Assembly (NCBI RefSeq): GCF_026012015.1
Contig: NZ_BRXR01000001.1
Location: 4,179,501-4,243,500, forward strand
Length of the DNA: 64,000 nt
DNA from: Clostridium omnivorum
GTDB lineage: Bacteria > Bacillota > Clostridia > Clostridiales > Clostridiaceae
Reading direction: 5' to 3'
In this document: positions 17,548-27,562 of the stretch, one piece after another
How the letters are laid out: the number at the start of each line of letters is the position of its first letter
Position numbering within the stretch: position 1 is the first letter of the stretch
Position numbers and translations under genes: made by a program
Notes under the pieces: model-generated
Database searches by the model: none
Told to the model about the DNA's origin: nothing
The model's input: the letters and a program-made list of their open reading frames with translations, nothing else

Positions 17548-19251
17548 ATGCTTCTTCAATTAAATATTACTAATTTTGCGTTGATTGAAAATCTCAGTAT
17601 TTCTTTTGAGCAGGGGTTTAATGTATTGTCAGGAGAGACGGGAGCTGGAAAGTCAATACTTATAGATGCAATAAATTTCGTTTTAGGTGAAAAGTTTAAT
17701 AAGGATCTAATAAGGACTGGGGAAGAAAAAACCTTTGTTGAGGCTATTTTCACTATCGAAAATCAAAAAACTAGAGATGTTCTTAATTCTCTCGATATTG
17801 AATACGACGATTTAATAATTATAAGTAGAGAAGCATTTCAGTCAGGTAAAACTATTGCAAAGGTAAATGGCAAGTCCTTAGTACTTTCAAACATAAAATT
17901 AATAAGCAGCACTTTACTGGATATTCACGGACAGCATGAGAATCAAAACTTGCTTGAAATATCCAATCATATTAATTATTTAGATTATTATGGTGGAAAA
18001 GCAATAGATAACCAGTTGCTGGAGTATAGAGTTGGATATAGAAGATATGTTGAAATTATTTCTGAAATTGAAAGATTAAGCGGACATAGTGGAGAAAATG
18101 AAAAGCTTGTTGATTTTTATAAATATCAAATAGATGAGATAAATGCGGCAAAATTAAAGGTTGATGAAGATATTGAACTTGAAAAAAGGTTTTCGATTTT
18201 AAACAATGCTGAGAAGATTAGCAATATATTAGAAAGCTGTTATGTAGATCTCTTTTCTGGAGATGACAATGTACACTCTGTTTATGATAGGTTATCTTAT
18301 TCTATAAGAGAATTACGATCTATCGAAAAACATATGGATAAAGTAGTAGATATTGCAAATTCTTTCGAAGAAATGTTTTATAATTTAGAAGAAAACGCAA
18401 AAGAGCTCAGACATTTAAAAGATAACATTAGCTATGATGAGGAAGAACTAAACTATATAAATAGCAGAATGTATCAAATTACAAATTTAAAGAAAAAATA
18501 TGGAAAATCCATAGAAGATATTTTAAATTATAAAGAAAAAATTGAAAAGCAATATAGTGAACTTGTAAACAAAAGTGAAATAATCGAGAAGTATAAGGCT
18601 GAAAAGGAAAAGGTCTTAGATAGTTTAAGACTTAAAACCAGCAAGCTGCATAAACTTAGAAACGAAATAGCTCTTGAACTAGAAGCTAAAATTAAAAAAG
18701 AGCTTGATTACGTTGGCCTTGAAAAAAGTACTTTTAAAATAAGTATTACATTACTTGATGATTTTAATGAAAATGGTTCTGATAAAGTTCAATTTTTAAT
18801 TTCTACTAATCCAGGAGAACCACTAAAATCCATGGAAAAGATAGTGTCTGGTGGAGAGCTTTCAAGAATTATGTTGGCACTTAAAACAGTGTTTGTAAAT
18901 AAGGATAGAATCCCATCTGTTATTTTTGACGAAATAGATACTGGTATTAGTGGAAGAATAGCCCAAAGCGTTGCAGAAAAGATGTATTTAATTTCATGTT
19001 CCCATCAGGTTTTTTGTGTTACTCACTTGCCTCAAATAGCTTGTATGTCAGACGTACATTATTTAATAGCTAAAAGTGTTGAACAGAATAAAACATATAC
19101 AAGTATAGATAAACTAAATTTGAGTAAAAAAGAGATGGAAATAGCTAGAATGATAGGCGGAAGTGAGGTAACTAGGCTTACTTTAGAACATGCAAAAGAG
19201 ATGATTGAACTTGCGGATATTAAAAAAAATTCCCTAAAAAGTGCTAAATAA
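17548..19251 (+). CDS. recN: DNA repair protein RecN
   Basis: RecN is an SMC-like ATPase that acts early at DNA double-strand breaks. The 567-residue protein has the Walker A GETGAGKS (about 29-36), a central coiled coil, the ABC signature VSGGELSRIM (about 434-443) and Walker B VIFDEIDTGISG (about 457-468). A HGQHENQNL motif near 127 matches the family. It is followed by a strong terminator. Confidence 0.97.
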   Translation: MLLQLNITNFALIENLSISFEQGFNVLSGETGAGKSILIDAINFVLGEKFNKDLIRTGEEKTFVEAIFTIENQKTRDVLNSLDIEYDDLIIISREAFQSGKTIAKVNGKSLVLSNIKLISSTLLDIHGQHENQNLLEISNHINYLDYYGGKAIDNQLLEYRVGYRRYVEIISEIERLSGHSGENEKLVDFYKYQIDEINAAKLKVDEDIELEKRFSILNNAEKISNILESCYVDLFSGDDNVHSVYDRLSYSIRELRSIEKHMDKVVDIANSFEEMFYNLEENAKELRHLKDNISYDEEELNYINSRMYQITNLKKKYGKSIEDILNYKEKIEKQYSELVNKSEIIEKYKAEKEKVLDSLRLKTSKLHKLRNEIALELEAKIKKELDYVGLEKSTFKISITLLDDFNENGSDKVQFLISTNPGEPLKSMEKIVSGGELSRIMLALKTVFVNKDRIPSVIFDEIDTGISGRIAQSVAEKMYLISCSHQVFCVTHLPQIACMSDVHYLIAKSVEQNKTYTSIDKLNLSKKEMEIARMIGGSEVTRLTLEHAKEMIELADIKKNSLKSAK

Positions 19252-19283
19252 ATTAATAAAAAAAAAATTTTTTGGAATAATAT

Positions 19284-19314
19284 AATCATAACAATTTTGT
19301 TATGATTTTTTTTT
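19284..19314 (+). terminator. Rho-independent terminator after recN
   Basis: A perfect 9-bp stem (AATCATAAC with GTTATGATT) and 6-nt loop are followed by an uninterrupted run of eight or more T. It ends the dxs-recN block. Confidence 0.9.
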
Positions 19315-19489
19315 GTAAAAAAACATATTGGCAAATTTCCAATTCATTTAATGATTAATATTTTATTATTTATCATATTTTGTACTTTAGTAAAAGAGTT
19401 TGACTTTTATTCAAACTATCTAATAGCATAATAAAAACTTATAAGGGCAAGTTAAAGTTAGATAAACAAACAAGACAGGAGGTAAAAAC

Positions 19490-20716
19490 ATGAGGAAAAA
19501 ACGAATTTGTTTATTATGCTGTTTTTTAGCTCCTATTTTATATCTGGCATTTAGCTTGTACATCAAAATTGACAAAATACCAAATACCATTTTTATCAGA
19601 GAGGGCCAAAATATAACCTATGATTATTTACTTAAATTCTCTGAGGATGATGACGTAAAGGTATCAAATTTAATAGACAAAAAAGAAACTGAAAAAAAGG
19701 CAAAGGTTAAACTTCTAGGATTGCTACCAATTAAATCAGTTTCCGTTAAAGCAGTTCCTTCAGAGGTTATGCTTTATCCAGGTGGGCAGCCGCTTGGAGT
19801 AAAGATAAGTACAAAAGGTGTCTTAGTTGTAGCCTTATCAGATATTGAGACTGCTAAAGGAAAAGTAACTAGTCCAGGAGCTTCTTCAGGGATACAGATT
19901 GGTGACAGTATAATAAAAATAAATAAAAAGGAAATATCTAGTGCTGAACAAGTAGCAAGTCTGGTTAATAGTTCTGAAGGTAATGAACTAGCAATAACTA
20001 TTGAAAGAAAAGGTACTATTATAAATAAAAAAGTTACACCAATAAAAAATGATAGTGATAATAGTTATAAGATAGGACTTTGGGTGAGAGATTCTACTGC
20101 TGGCGTTGGTACACTTACTTTTTATGATGCAAAAAGCCAAAGGTTTGCGGCATTAGGACATCCAATAACTGATATAGATACTGGGACTATTTTAAATGTT
20201 AGTACCGGACAAATAGTGTCTTCTTCAATAGTATCAGTAAGAAAAGGACTAAGAGGAAGTCCGGGAGAACTAAAGGGCATATTTGTGGATGAAGATTCTT
20301 CACTTGGAAGTGTAAGTAAAAATACAGAGTGTGGCATATTTGGAAGTGCAGATAAAAGTTTAATAAATAAAAAGTATGATAAACCAATGAAAGTTGCTCT
20401 AAGAAATGAAATAAAAGAAGGTCCGGCTAAGATTATAACCACGGTACAAGGAGAAGAACCTAAAGCTTACAGTATAGAAATACAAAAATTATTAGAGCAG
20501 GATTCACCAGGACCCAAAAGCATGATAATAAAAGTTACAGATTCTGAGTTGTTAGAAAAAACAGGTGGTATAGTTCAAGGAATGAGTGGGAGCCCAATAA
20601 TACAGAATGATAAAATAGTAGGAGCAGTAACTCACGTTCTTATAAACAAACCTGATGTAGGGTATGGAATATATATAGAATGGATGCTTAAGGATGCTGA
20701 TATTCTGACAAAATAA
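19490..20716 (+). CDS. spoIVB: Stage IV sporulation protein B (SpoIVB serine peptidase)
   Basis: SpoIVB is secreted by the forespore and triggers SpoIVFB-dependent pro-sigma-K processing. The 408-residue protein has an N-terminal membrane anchor (about 4-24), a PDZ domain (about 105-190; GIQIGDSIIKINKKEI) and an S55 peptidase domain. The catalytic histidine is in ALGHPITD (about 224) and the serine in VQGMSGSPI (about 366-374). The gap of 238 nt before it contains a terminator but no gene. Confidence 0.96.
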   Translation: MRKKRICLLCCFLAPILYLAFSLYIKIDKIPNTIFIREGQNITYDYLLKFSEDDDVKVSNLIDKKETEKKAKVKLLGLLPIKSVSVKAVPSEVMLYPGGQPLGVKISTKGVLVVALSDIETAKGKVTSPGASSGIQIGDSIIKINKKEISSAEQVASLVNSSEGNELAITIERKGTIINKKVTPIKNDSDNSYKIGLWVRDSTAGVGTLTFYDAKSQRFAALGHPITDIDTGTILNVSTGQIVSSSIVSVRKGLRGSPGELKGIFVDEDSSLGSVSKNTECGIFGSADKSLINKKYDKPMKVALRNEIKEGPAKIITTVQGEEPKAYSIEIQKLLEQDSPGPKSMIIKVTDSELLEKTGGIVQGMSGSPIIQNDKIVGAVTHVLINKPDVGYGIYIEWMLKDADILTK

Positions 20717-20751
20717 GCTTAATTAAATAAAAATATAATAAAATCTATTCT

Positions 20752-20800
20752 AAATGAACATAAATAATTAAATTTGTTATTTATGTTCATTTTATTTTTA
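20752..20800 (+). terminator. Rho-independent terminator after spoIVB
   Basis: A 16-bp A/T-rich stem (AAATGAACATAAATAA with TTATTTATGTTCATTT) is followed by TATTTTTATTTTTTTT. It separates spoIVB from spo0A. Confidence 0.85.
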
Positions 20801-20855
20801 TTTTTTTTATATTTAATAAAAAAGTTCATAATGTAGGAAGGAATTATCGTACTTT

Positions 20856-20862
20856 TGTCGAA
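20856..20862 (+). promoter_or_regulatory. 0A box upstream of spo0A
   Basis: The heptamer TGTCGAA in TTTTGTCGAATTT matches the established Spo0A-binding box. It lies 66-72 nt before the spo0A start, which suggests autoregulation by phosphorylated Spo0A, as known in other spore formers. Confidence 0.7.
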
Positions 20863-20927
20863 TTTATAAATTGTTAAGATATGGAATTAAAAATTGATAT
20901 GGAATTAAAATGAAGGGAGTTAAATTT

Positions 20928-21740
20928 ATGGAGGATTCAAAAATCAGTGTAATAATCGCAGATGATAACAAAGAATTTTGTAACATCTTAAACGACTATT
21001 TATTAAATCAAAGAGATATTGTGGTAACTGGTATTGCTAAAGATGGAGTTGAAGCATTAAAGTTAATAGCAGAGAAAAAACCAGATTTAGTTGTTCTTGA
21101 TATAGTTATGCCTCATCTTGACGGACTTGGAGTACTTGAGAGGTTAAACACTATGAACATAGATCCATTGCCAAGAATTATTGTCCTTTCAGCAGTAGGA
21201 CAAGATAAGATTACTCAAAGAGCTATTACTCTTGGTGCAGATTATTATGTTGTTAAGCCTTTTGATATGGATGTATTTACAAAGAGAATAAGACAAATGT
21301 TCAACAACACTATATCAAGTGATGAAGTTAAAAAGACAGTTTCAATAATGGATACAACAGAAATTAAGATTAACAAAAATGAGCCAATGGATTTAGAAGC
21401 TGAAATAACAAATATAATACATGAAATTGGAGTTCCAGCTCACATCAAAGGCTATATGTATTTGAGAGAAGCTATAAATATGGTTGTGCATGATATAGAA
21501 CTTCTATCAGCAGTTACAAAAGAGTTATATCCATCCATAGCAAAGAAGTATAATACCACAGCTAGTAGAGTTGAAAGAGCTATAAGACATGCTATAGAAG
21601 TAGCTTGGAGTAGAGGACAAGTTGATACAATAAATAAGTTATTTGGCTATACAATTCACAATGATAAAGGCAAGCCAACAAATAGCGAGTTTATTGCTAT
21701 GGTTGCTGATAAGCTAAGATTAAAAAATAAAGTTAGCTAA
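20928..21740 (+). CDS. spo0A: Sporulation master regulator Spo0A
   Basis: Spo0A is the response regulator that starts sporulation and, in clostridia, often solvent or toxin production. The 270-residue protein has a receiver domain with the acidic pair in IIADDN (about 9-14), the phospho-acceptor aspartate in LVVLDIVMP (about 56) and the lysine in YVVKPFD (about 108). A hinge follows, then the C-terminal DNA-binding domain with [20 protein letters not shown] (about 215-234), the recognition helix region. The start at 20928 follows GAAGGGAG; ATG 20910 lies before it and is unlikely. Orphan kinases, not a partner gene, are expected to feed it. Confidence 0.97.
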   Translation: MEDSKISVIIADDNKEFCNILNDYLLNQRDIVVTGIAKDGVEALKLIAEKKPDLVVLDIVMPHLDGLGVLERLNTMNIDPLPRIIVLSAVGQDKITQRAITLGADYYVVKPFDMDVFTKRIRQMFNNTISSDEVKKTVSIMDTTEIKINKNEPMDLEAEITNIIHEIGVPAHIKGYMYLREAINMVVHDIELLSAVTKELYPSIAKKYNTTASRVERAIRHAIEVAWSRGQVDTINKLFGYTIHNDKGKPTNSEFIAMVADKLRLKNKVS

Positions 21741-21796
21741 AATTATTAGTTAAAAATTTATATTAGTTTGTTTTCACAATTTGTAATTAATGCTAT

Positions 21797-21840
21797 AAAA
21801 CTCGATAGTCTCCTTATTATGAGACTATCGAGTTTTTTTT
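21797..21840. terminator. Bidirectional terminator between spo0A and lipoprotein gene
   Basis: A perfect 16-bp stem, AAAACTCGATAGTCTC with GAGACTATCGAGTTTT, has an 8-nt loop. T runs on the plus strand and the A run before the stem on the other strand let it serve both convergent genes. Confidence 0.93.
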
Positions 21841-22438
21841 AGTTAGAATTCATGGTCTTAAATGCATTTTGAAGATTTCCTGTCATAGCATTAAGTAAGT
21901 CATCATTTGGATCAATCAGCCAGCTCTTTTTGTCTTCACTTTTGACTAGATTTATAGTGACATCGGTGGTTGTTTTCATAGCACTTGGATCGTTAATGCT
22001 GTTTGTAAAGTATTGATTAATAAGTTTTTCAGTTTCGGCTTCATTTTGATCTTCTCCACTTAATGCTTTTGCCATAAGTGTTGGTAATAAATCTGAAATC
22101 ATATTTCCTGTAATTTTAACTAAATCTACTGTGGTTACTTTTGCATTAACCGTAGCTGTATCACCTTTAACCACAGAGGATTCAATTTTATAATCAAGCT
22201 TTGAGAACACTGCTTTAGCAATTTTTTCTTCATCTGCATTTTTATAAGATATCTCATTTTTGCTATCTGTTTTAACAAATTTAGCTGCTGAATTTACATC
22301 TTCTTTTTTTAACGCATCAAAGAAGCCAGAAACAGCTGAATCAGGCTTTGACGTGCTAGTGCTAGCACAGCCTATTAAAGAAAGAAATAGCGCTGTTATT
22401 ACTAGCAGACAAAGTGATCTTTTAAAGGTTAATTTCAT
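21839..22438 (-). CDS. Secreted lipoprotein, DUF4878-like
   Basis: The 199-residue protein has a type II signal peptide with lipobox LSLIGC (cysteine about 24), a serine/threonine-rich tether and an NTF2-like region beginning PDSAVSGFFDALKKEDVNSA. This N-terminal helix plus the later V-T-T-D-V-T-I-N-L strand recall DUF4878/DUF5105 lipoproteins of Firmicutes, whose function is unknown. It is transcribed on its own, convergent with spo0A and divergent from spoIIM. The ribosome binding site AGGGGGA is strong. Confidence 0.7.
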   Translation of the reverse strand: MKLTFKRSLCLLVITALFLSLIGCASTSTSKPDSAVSGFFDALKKEDVNSAAKFVKTDSKNEISYKNADEEKIAKAVFSKLDYKIESSVVKGDTATVNAKVTTVDLVKITGNMISDLLPTLMAKALSGEDQNEAETEKLINQYFTNSINDPSAMKTTTDVTINLVKSEDKKSWLIDPNDDLLNAMTGNLQNAFKTMNSN

Positions 22439-22570
22439 TTTGAAGTCCCCCTAAAAAATAATAGGCAATAAAAGTATATGCTTAGATACTAGTTAAGTAT
22501 ACTTATTTATGCATAATCTTATTTTAATAATCATAGATATTTATATATGCTTAACAAAGGGGGATAAATA

Positions 22571-23197
22571 ATGAAAAACGATAAATTAGCGAGTAACTTT
22601 AATAAGCATCTCCAGGAGAATTTTTGGCTATACATTATAAGCTTATTATGTGTTTTTACGGGAGTAGTTCTTGGTATATATGCTGTAAAGTACATGGGAG
22701 ATTTTGAAAAAAGTGATTTAGTAAGCTATATTCAAAATTTTACTACCAATATAAAATCTCAAAGCATAAATAATAAAAACGTCTTTTTGGGTACACTTAA
22801 GAATAATTTTATTATGACATGTGCAATATGGTTTTTAGGGTTAACAATGATAGGAATTCCCATAATTTTAGTAGTTGATGTCATAAAGGGGTTTACTTTA
22901 GGTTTTAGTATCAGCTTTTTTTTAAATGGCATTGGCAGTAAGGGCATTGGAGTTGTTTTGCTTGGCATTATGCCTCAGAATATAATATATATACCATGTA
23001 TAATTTTCTGTTCAGTAATTGCAATGGAATTTTCCTTGAATTTTTTAAAGGAAAAGATTAATAATAAATGGACAAAAAGTATTTGGGTTAAAATAGTATC
23101 ATATTCTTTTGCATTTTTAATAGTATTTTTAGTTATGTGCTTTGGATTTATAATTGAAGCATATATTAGCCCATTATTGATTAAACTAATACTGTAA
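22571..23197 (+). CDS. spoIIM: Stage II sporulation protein M
   Basis: SpoIIM works with SpoIIP and SpoIID to remove septal peptidoglycan for engulfment. The 208-residue membrane protein has about five hydrophobic helices and the family segment FLGLTMIGIPIILVVDVIKG (about 93-112), then GFSISFFLNGIGSKG and MPQNIIYIP. The start follows AAGGGGGAT. A small membrane ORF follows 17 nt after. Confidence 0.95.
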   Translation: MKNDKLASNFNKHLQENFWLYIISLLCVFTGVVLGIYAVKYMGDFEKSDLVSYIQNFTTNIKSQSINNKNVFLGTLKNNFIMTCAIWFLGLTMIGIPIILVVDVIKGFTLGFSISFFLNGIGSKGIGVVLLGIMPQNIIYIPCIIFCSVIAMEFSLNFLKEKINNKWTKSIWVKIVSYSFAFLIVFLVMCFGFIIEAYISPLLIKLIL

Positions 23198-23214
23198 TTT
23201 GGAAGTGTTGCAAA

Positions 23215-23442
23215 GTGTTTTTAAGACAAGAATTTTATGATTTCGTATTAAATATAATAAAATGCTTTTTAATTCTAATTATTTTTGGTGTTTTGCTTCC
23301 TCAAATAGTGGATTATTTTTTATATTCTATATATAAGTCGAATATTTATGACAACAGTATTCTTGTTTATAATCTAATAGACAATAATTATAAAATATTA
23401 TATAATTATATATACATATTTAAATTACTTTTTAGTGCTTAG
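23215..23442 (+). CDS. Small hydrophobic protein of unknown function
   Basis: A 75-codon frame starting with GTG encodes one clear membrane helix (about 11-32; NIIKCFLILIIFGVLLPQIV) and a tyrosine/asparagine-rich tail. I do not recognise a family. The ribosome binding site TGGAAG is moderate, the gene is 17 nt downstream of spoIIM and it is closed by a hairpin, which supports a genuine co-transcribed gene. In many clostridia a short membrane ORF and then xerD occupy this place; xerD is absent here. Confidence 0.5.
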   Translation: MFLRQEFYDFVLNIIKCFLILIIFGVLLPQIVDYFLYSIYKSNIYDNSILVYNLIDNNYKILYNYIYIFKLLFSA

Positions 23443-23476
23443 GTTTTGATATTTAAAAGTATAATATCATTATGAT

Positions 23477-23505
23477 GCGTGATTTTAATTTTCACGCTTT
23501 TATTC
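23477..23505 (+). terminator. Terminator after the spoIIM block
   Basis: A short stem GCGTGA with TCACGC and an 8-nt loop is followed by TTTTATT. It is weak but well placed before deoB. Confidence 0.55.
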
Positions 23506-23564
23506 TATTTTAGATATTATACTTTAATATATATTTTACATAATTAAAAGAAAGGAGAAAACAT

Positions 23565-24737
23565 ATGACCAAAAGAGTAGTTTTAATTGTATTAGACAGT
23601 GTTGGCGCAGGCGAAATGCCAGATGCTAAAGATTACAAAGACCAAGGTAGTGATACTTTAGGTAATATTTCTAAGCACGTGGGAGGCCTTAGACTTCCAA
23701 ACATGGAAAAGCTAGGACTTGGTAATATTGACGGTATCAAGGGAATAGTTAAAGCAGAAAATCCTATTGGAGCTTATGGAAAATGCAGTGAGCTTTCAAA
23801 GGGTAAAGACACAGTTACAGGTCATTGGGAAATATCTGGTTGTGTTCTACATACTGCACTTAATACTTATCCTCAAGGATTCCCAAAAGAAATAATAAGT
23901 GAGTTTGAAAAGAGAATAGGAAGAAAAATTATAGGAAATGTGGTTGCTTCAGGTACTGAAATTATTAAAGAAATGGGCGACGAACATGTTAAAACTGGAT
24001 GTCCTATAATTTATACATCTGCAGACAGCGTATTTCAAATAGCAGCTCACGAGGAAGTAATTCCACTAGATGAACTTTACAGAATGTGCACTATAGCTAG
24101 AGAAATGCTAGTTGATGATTGGGCAGTTGGAAGAATAATAGCAAGACCTTTTGTAGGAACAAGCGGAAGTTATACAAGAACTTCAAACAGACGTGATTTT
24201 GCTCTTGACCCATTTGATAAGACTATACTAGAGTATATAAGTGAAGCCGGCATGAGTGTTGCAGCAGTAGGTAAGATAGAGGATATATTCAATAAGAAGG
24301 GTGTTACTGATGCAGTTCATACAAAGAATAACATGGATGGCGTTGATAAAACTCTTGATTACATGGATTCAATTGAAAAGGGTTTAATATTCACTAACTT
24401 AGTTGACTTTGACATGCAGTATGGTCATAGAAATGATCCAGAAGGATATGCAAAAGCTCTAGTTGATTTTGACAACAGACTTCCTGAAATAATTGCAAAG
24501 CTTAAGAAGGATGATGTATTAATAATTACTGCTGACCATGGATGCGATCCAACAACAGAAAGCACAGACCACTCAAGAGAGTATATACCAGTACTTGTAT
24601 ATGGCGAAGAAATAAAAGCTAATACTAATCTAGGAATTAGAAAATCTTTCGCTGATATAGGTAAGACGACTCTAGGATTACTAGATATAAATAATGAGCT
24701 GTATGGAAGCGCTTTCTTGTCCGAAATACAAAAATAA
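23565..24737 (+). CDS. deoB: Phosphopentomutase
   Basis: DeoB converts (deoxy)ribose 1-phosphate to the 5-phosphate in nucleoside salvage. The 390-residue protein belongs to the alkaline phosphatase superfamily: metal ligands are seen in [12 protein letters not shown] (about 7-18), the phospho-acceptor threonine region is [10 protein letters not shown] (about 80-90), and C-terminal ligands are in ADHGCDP and DHSREYIP (about 325-345). It is the usual length. The start follows AAAGGAG. Unlike in some clostridia it is not followed by a purine nucleoside phosphorylase. Confidence 0.97.
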   Translation: MTKRVVLIVLDSVGAGEMPDAKDYKDQGSDTLGNISKHVGGLRLPNMEKLGLGNIDGIKGIVKAENPIGAYGKCSELSKGKDTVTGHWEISGCVLHTALNTYPQGFPKEIISEFEKRIGRKIIGNVVASGTEIIKEMGDEHVKTGCPIIYTSADSVFQIAAHEEVIPLDELYRMCTIAREMLVDDWAVGRIIARPFVGTSGSYTRTSNRRDFALDPFDKTILEYISEAGMSVAAVGKIEDIFNKKGVTDAVHTKNNMDGVDKTLDYMDSIEKGLIFTNLVDFDMQYGHRNDPEGYAKALVDFDNRLPEIIAKLKKDDVLIITADHGCDPTTESTDHSREYIPVLVYGEEIKANTNLGIRKSFADIGKTTLGLLDINNELYGSAFLSEIQK

Positions 24738-24745
24738 ATGCTATA

Positions 24746-24792
24746 AGAAAAGGTTGTGTAACTTTTACAAAGATTATTCAGCCTTTTTTTAT
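24746..24792 (+). terminator. Terminator after deoB
   Basis: AAAAGGTTG can pair with CAGCCTTTT (one G-T pair) across a long loop, followed by TTTATTTTTTG. The loop of about 20 nt makes it a weaker candidate. Confidence 0.55.
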
Positions 24793-24874
24793 TTTTTGTA
24801 AAAGTGTTGTTTGAAAATATTGTGATAATCTTCTTTGAATTTGGTAAAACTAAGCGTGTGAAAGGAGGAATATC

Positions 24875-26047
24875 ATGAAAAAAAGTATAAAAAATATTTT
24901 AACATTTACTTTAGTTTTAATTTTTGCATTGCAAGTTTTTGGATTTAAAGCTAATGCCCTAGAGGAGGACATTAAGGTTGATGCAAAATCTGCACTATTA
25001 ATGGAGCCATTGACAGGAAAGGTGATTTATGAAAAAAATTCACATGAAAAGTTGCCACCTGCATCTGTAACTAAAATAATGACTATGCTCCTTACAATGG
25101 AAGCTGTTGATAGTGGCAAAATAAAATTCACAGACAAAGTAACAGCAAGTGAAAATGCAAAGAAAATGGGCGGAAGCACAATGCTTCTAGATGCAGGAGA
25201 AGTAAGAACTGTTGAAGAGCTGATAAAGGGGATTGCTATTGCATCCGGAAATGATGCTGCAGTTTGCATGGCTGAATATCTAGCAGGAAGTGAAGAGGCT
25301 TTTGTAAAGCTTATGAATGAAAGAGCTAGAGGTCTTGGAATGAATGACACAACCTTTAAGAATTGCACAGGTTTAAATGCTCCAGGACATGTAACAAGTG
25401 CATATGACATATCAATTATGTCTAGAGAGCTTTTAAAACACAGTTCAATACTAAAATATTCAGGAACATATATGGAGACAATCAGTGAAGGAAGAAAAAC
25501 TCCTATAGGACTAGTAAATCATAACAAGCTAGTTAGATTCTTTAAGGGCTGTGATGGTTTGAAGACTGGTTTTACAGAAGAAGCAAAATATTGCATTTCT
25601 GCCACAGCTACTAGAGATGGGGTAAGAATGCTATCAGTAATTATGGGATCTCCTAGTTATAAGGTAAGAAATAGAGATGCTAGTATGCTGCTAAATTATG
25701 GCTTCTCAAAATTTGAGTGTAAAAAGCTAATAGATAAGGATACAGAAATAGAAAAAGTTTCTTTAAATAAGCAGGGTGACAAGTATTTTGTAGCAAAGGC
25801 TAAAGATGACTTTTCTATTATGTTGGAAAAGGGTATTAATAATAAAATAGATAAAAAATGTGTAATAGGCGTAGATAAAAATAAAAAGCAGTATAAAAAA
25901 GGCGATGTAGTAGGATATTGTGAAATAAGCATAAACAATGCAGTAGTTGGAAAAGTACCAGTATACACAGATAGAGATTTTAAAAAGTCAAGATTTTTTG
26001 ATGATATAAAAAACAGTGTTAGAAACTTATTTGATAAATCAATTTAA
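24875..26047 (+). CDS. dacF: D-alanyl-D-alanine carboxypeptidase (DacF-like)
   Basis: The 390-residue low-molecular-weight penicillin-binding protein trims the terminal D-alanine of peptidoglycan stem peptides. It has a signal peptide ending around KANA (about 28), the catalytic SxxK motif in PPASVTKIM (about 64-67), SGN (about 122-124) in IASGNDAA, and KTG in GLKTGFT (about 229-231). A C-terminal PBP5-like beta domain and an amphipathic tail would hold it at the outer membrane face. In spore formers the gene near spo0A/spoIIA usually acts on spore cortex; the precise role here is inferred. Confidence 0.9.
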   Translation: MKKSIKNILTFTLVLIFALQVFGFKANALEEDIKVDAKSALLMEPLTGKVIYEKNSHEKLPPASVTKIMTMLLTMEAVDSGKIKFTDKVTASENAKKMGGSTMLLDAGEVRTVEELIKGIAIASGNDAAVCMAEYLAGSEEAFVKLMNERARGLGMNDTTFKNCTGLNAPGHVTSAYDISIMSRELLKHSSILKYSGTYMETISEGRKTPIGLVNHNKLVRFFKGCDGLKTGFTEEAKYCISATATRDGVRMLSVIMGSPSYKVRNRDASMLLNYGFSKFECKKLIDKDTEIEKVSLNKQGDKYFVAKAKDDFSIMLEKGINNKIDKKCVIGVDKNKKQYKKGDVVGYCEISINNAVVGKVPVYTDRDFKKSRFFDDIKNSVRNLFDKSI

Positions 26048-26054
26048 TGTTGTT

Positions 26055-26096
26055 AAAATAGCTTAATGGGATACATAGCCTATTAAGTTATTTTAA
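26055..26096 (+). terminator. Terminator after dacF
   Basis: AAAATAGCTTAAT pairs with ATTAAGTTATTTT with G-T wobble over a loop of about 13 nt, followed by AATTTAT. The T tract is weak. Confidence 0.55.
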
Positions 26097-26193
26097 TTTA
26101 TAGAACTTTTTTACTATATAAAACCCTAAAAATGTTATATAATCTATTTAGTATAGATATACAAACACAGATAAATTATAGGAGAGATAGTTA

Positions 26194-26955
26194 ATGTCAA
26201 TAAACATTAAAATACAAAACTTCGAAGGACCATTTGACTTATTGCTTCATTTAATTAAAAAAAATGAAATGGATATTTATGATATACAAATTTATGAGAT
26301 AACTTCACAATATCTCCAGTATCTTAATGAAATGAAAGAAATGGATTTAGATATAACTTCAGAATTTATTGTAATTGCAGCTACTTTAATTGAAATTAAA
26401 TCAAAATTATTACTTCCAGTAAGTAAAAATGAGGAAGAAGAAAATACTGAGGAGAAGGATCCAAGAAAAGAACTTATAGAAAGACTAGTAGAATACAAGA
26501 AATTTAAATATATTGCACAAATACTTAGAGCTAAGGAAGAAGGTACAGGTGTAATGTACCCAAAGAAAGCAGAAATTATTGAAGATTTAAATCCCAAAAA
26601 TAATGTTGTACCATTAAATGAAATTCTAAAAGATATAACCATGTTGGATTTATACAATATTTATAACAATTTACTTCATATATATGAAAGCAAAATGAAT
26701 ACAGCAAATGTTATTCAAAGAGAAATACCTGTAGATTCCTTTAAAATAGAAGACAAAATGGATCATCTAAAGGAAATTATTCATCCAGGAAAAAAATTAT
26801 ATTTTTCAAGTATTATTAAAGACTGTGGAAGTAAAATCGAAGTTGTGGTTACCTTCTTGGCGCTGCTTGAGCTTATTAAACTAAAGTCTGTTAAGGTTTT
26901 ACAAGAGAAAAGTTTTACTGAAATATACATCGAGGGGGTAGATGCAGATGAATAA
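26194..26955 (+). CDS. scpA: Segregation and condensation protein A
   Basis: ScpA is the kleisin that bridges SMC heads in the chromosome condensin. The 253-residue protein begins with the family signature FEGPFDLLLHLIKKNEMDI (about 10-28), has an acidic middle, and ends with a winged-helix domain (VVTFLALLELIKLKSVKVLQ). It overlaps scpB by 8-14 nt depending on the scpB start. AGGAGAG precedes the start. Confidence 0.96.
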   Translation: MSINIKIQNFEGPFDLLLHLIKKNEMDIYDIQIYEITSQYLQYLNEMKEMDLDITSEFIVIAATLIEIKSKLLLPVSKNEEEENTEEKDPRKELIERLVEYKKFKYIAQILRAKEEGTGVMYPKKAEIIEDLNPKNNVVPLNEILKDITMLDLYNIYNNLLHIYESKMNTANVIQREIPVDSFKIEDKMDHLKEIIHPGKKLYFSSIIKDCGSKIEVVVTFLALLELIKLKSVKVLQEKSFTEIYIEGVDADE

Positions 26956-27562
26956 TTATGCTGAGCAAATGGAAATAGAAGAAGCATCAAAAAGAAATAT
27001 ATATTATTCTATTATTGAATCAATACTATTTGTAAGTGGTGAGCCACTTTTATTAAATGATATTAGCAGTATTCTTGAATGTGAGACAAGCTTTGCAGAA
27101 ATGCTGCTGCAGGAATTGTCGGAGCAGTATAATAAAGAAAATAGAGGAATACAGCTTATAAAAGTTAATGCAGGATATCAACTTGTAACTAAGGCAAAGA
27201 ATAGTGAATATGTTCAAAAGCTGTTAAAGACAAATACTAGACAGTCTTTATCACAGGCGGCGTTAGAAACTTTGGCTATAGTAGCGTATAAGCAGCCTAT
27301 AACTCGTGCAAGTATAGATGAAATCAGAGGGGTAAAAAGTGATAGAGCATTAACAACACTTATGGATAGAAATCTATTAAAAGAAAGTGGTAGACTTGAT
27401 GTAGTAGGAAGGCCAATATTATATTCTACAACAGATGAGTTTTTAAGACACTTCGGGTTAGATAATTTGAAGCAGATGCCTTCTATAGATGAGATTGTAA
27501 AAAGTATTGAATTATTTGATAATATGGATGCTAATGAAAATAAAGAAGAAAATAAGGAATAA
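26948..27562 (+). CDS. scpB: Segregation and condensation protein B
   Basis: ScpB dimerises through winged helices and regulates the SMC-ScpA complex. The protein (about 204 residues) shows IESILFVSGEPL, AALETLAIVAYKQPITRASI (two tandem winged helices) and the RGVKSDRALTTLMDRNLL motif. The start is placed at ATG 26948 because GAGGGGG lies 9 nt before it; ATG 26942 is only 3 nt from that site but cannot be excluded. Its stop codon lies inside a perfect palindrome shared with ytfJ. Confidence 0.95.
   Translation: MNNYAEQMEIEEASKRNIYYSIIESILFVSGEPLLLNDISSILECETSFAEMLLQELSEQYNKENRGIQLIKVNAGYQLVTKAKNSEYVQKLLKTNTRQSLSQAALETLAIVAYKQPITRASIDEIRGVKSDRALTTLMDRNLLKESGRLDVVGRPILYSTTDEFLRHFGLDNLKQMPSIDEIVKSIELFDNMDANENKEENKE

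Noticed and set aside
19440-19489. Sporulation-sigma promoter before spoIVB
   Set aside because: GCATA-like and CATAATA-like pieces exist but spacing and order do not fit sigma-E, -F or -G consensus well enough to report.
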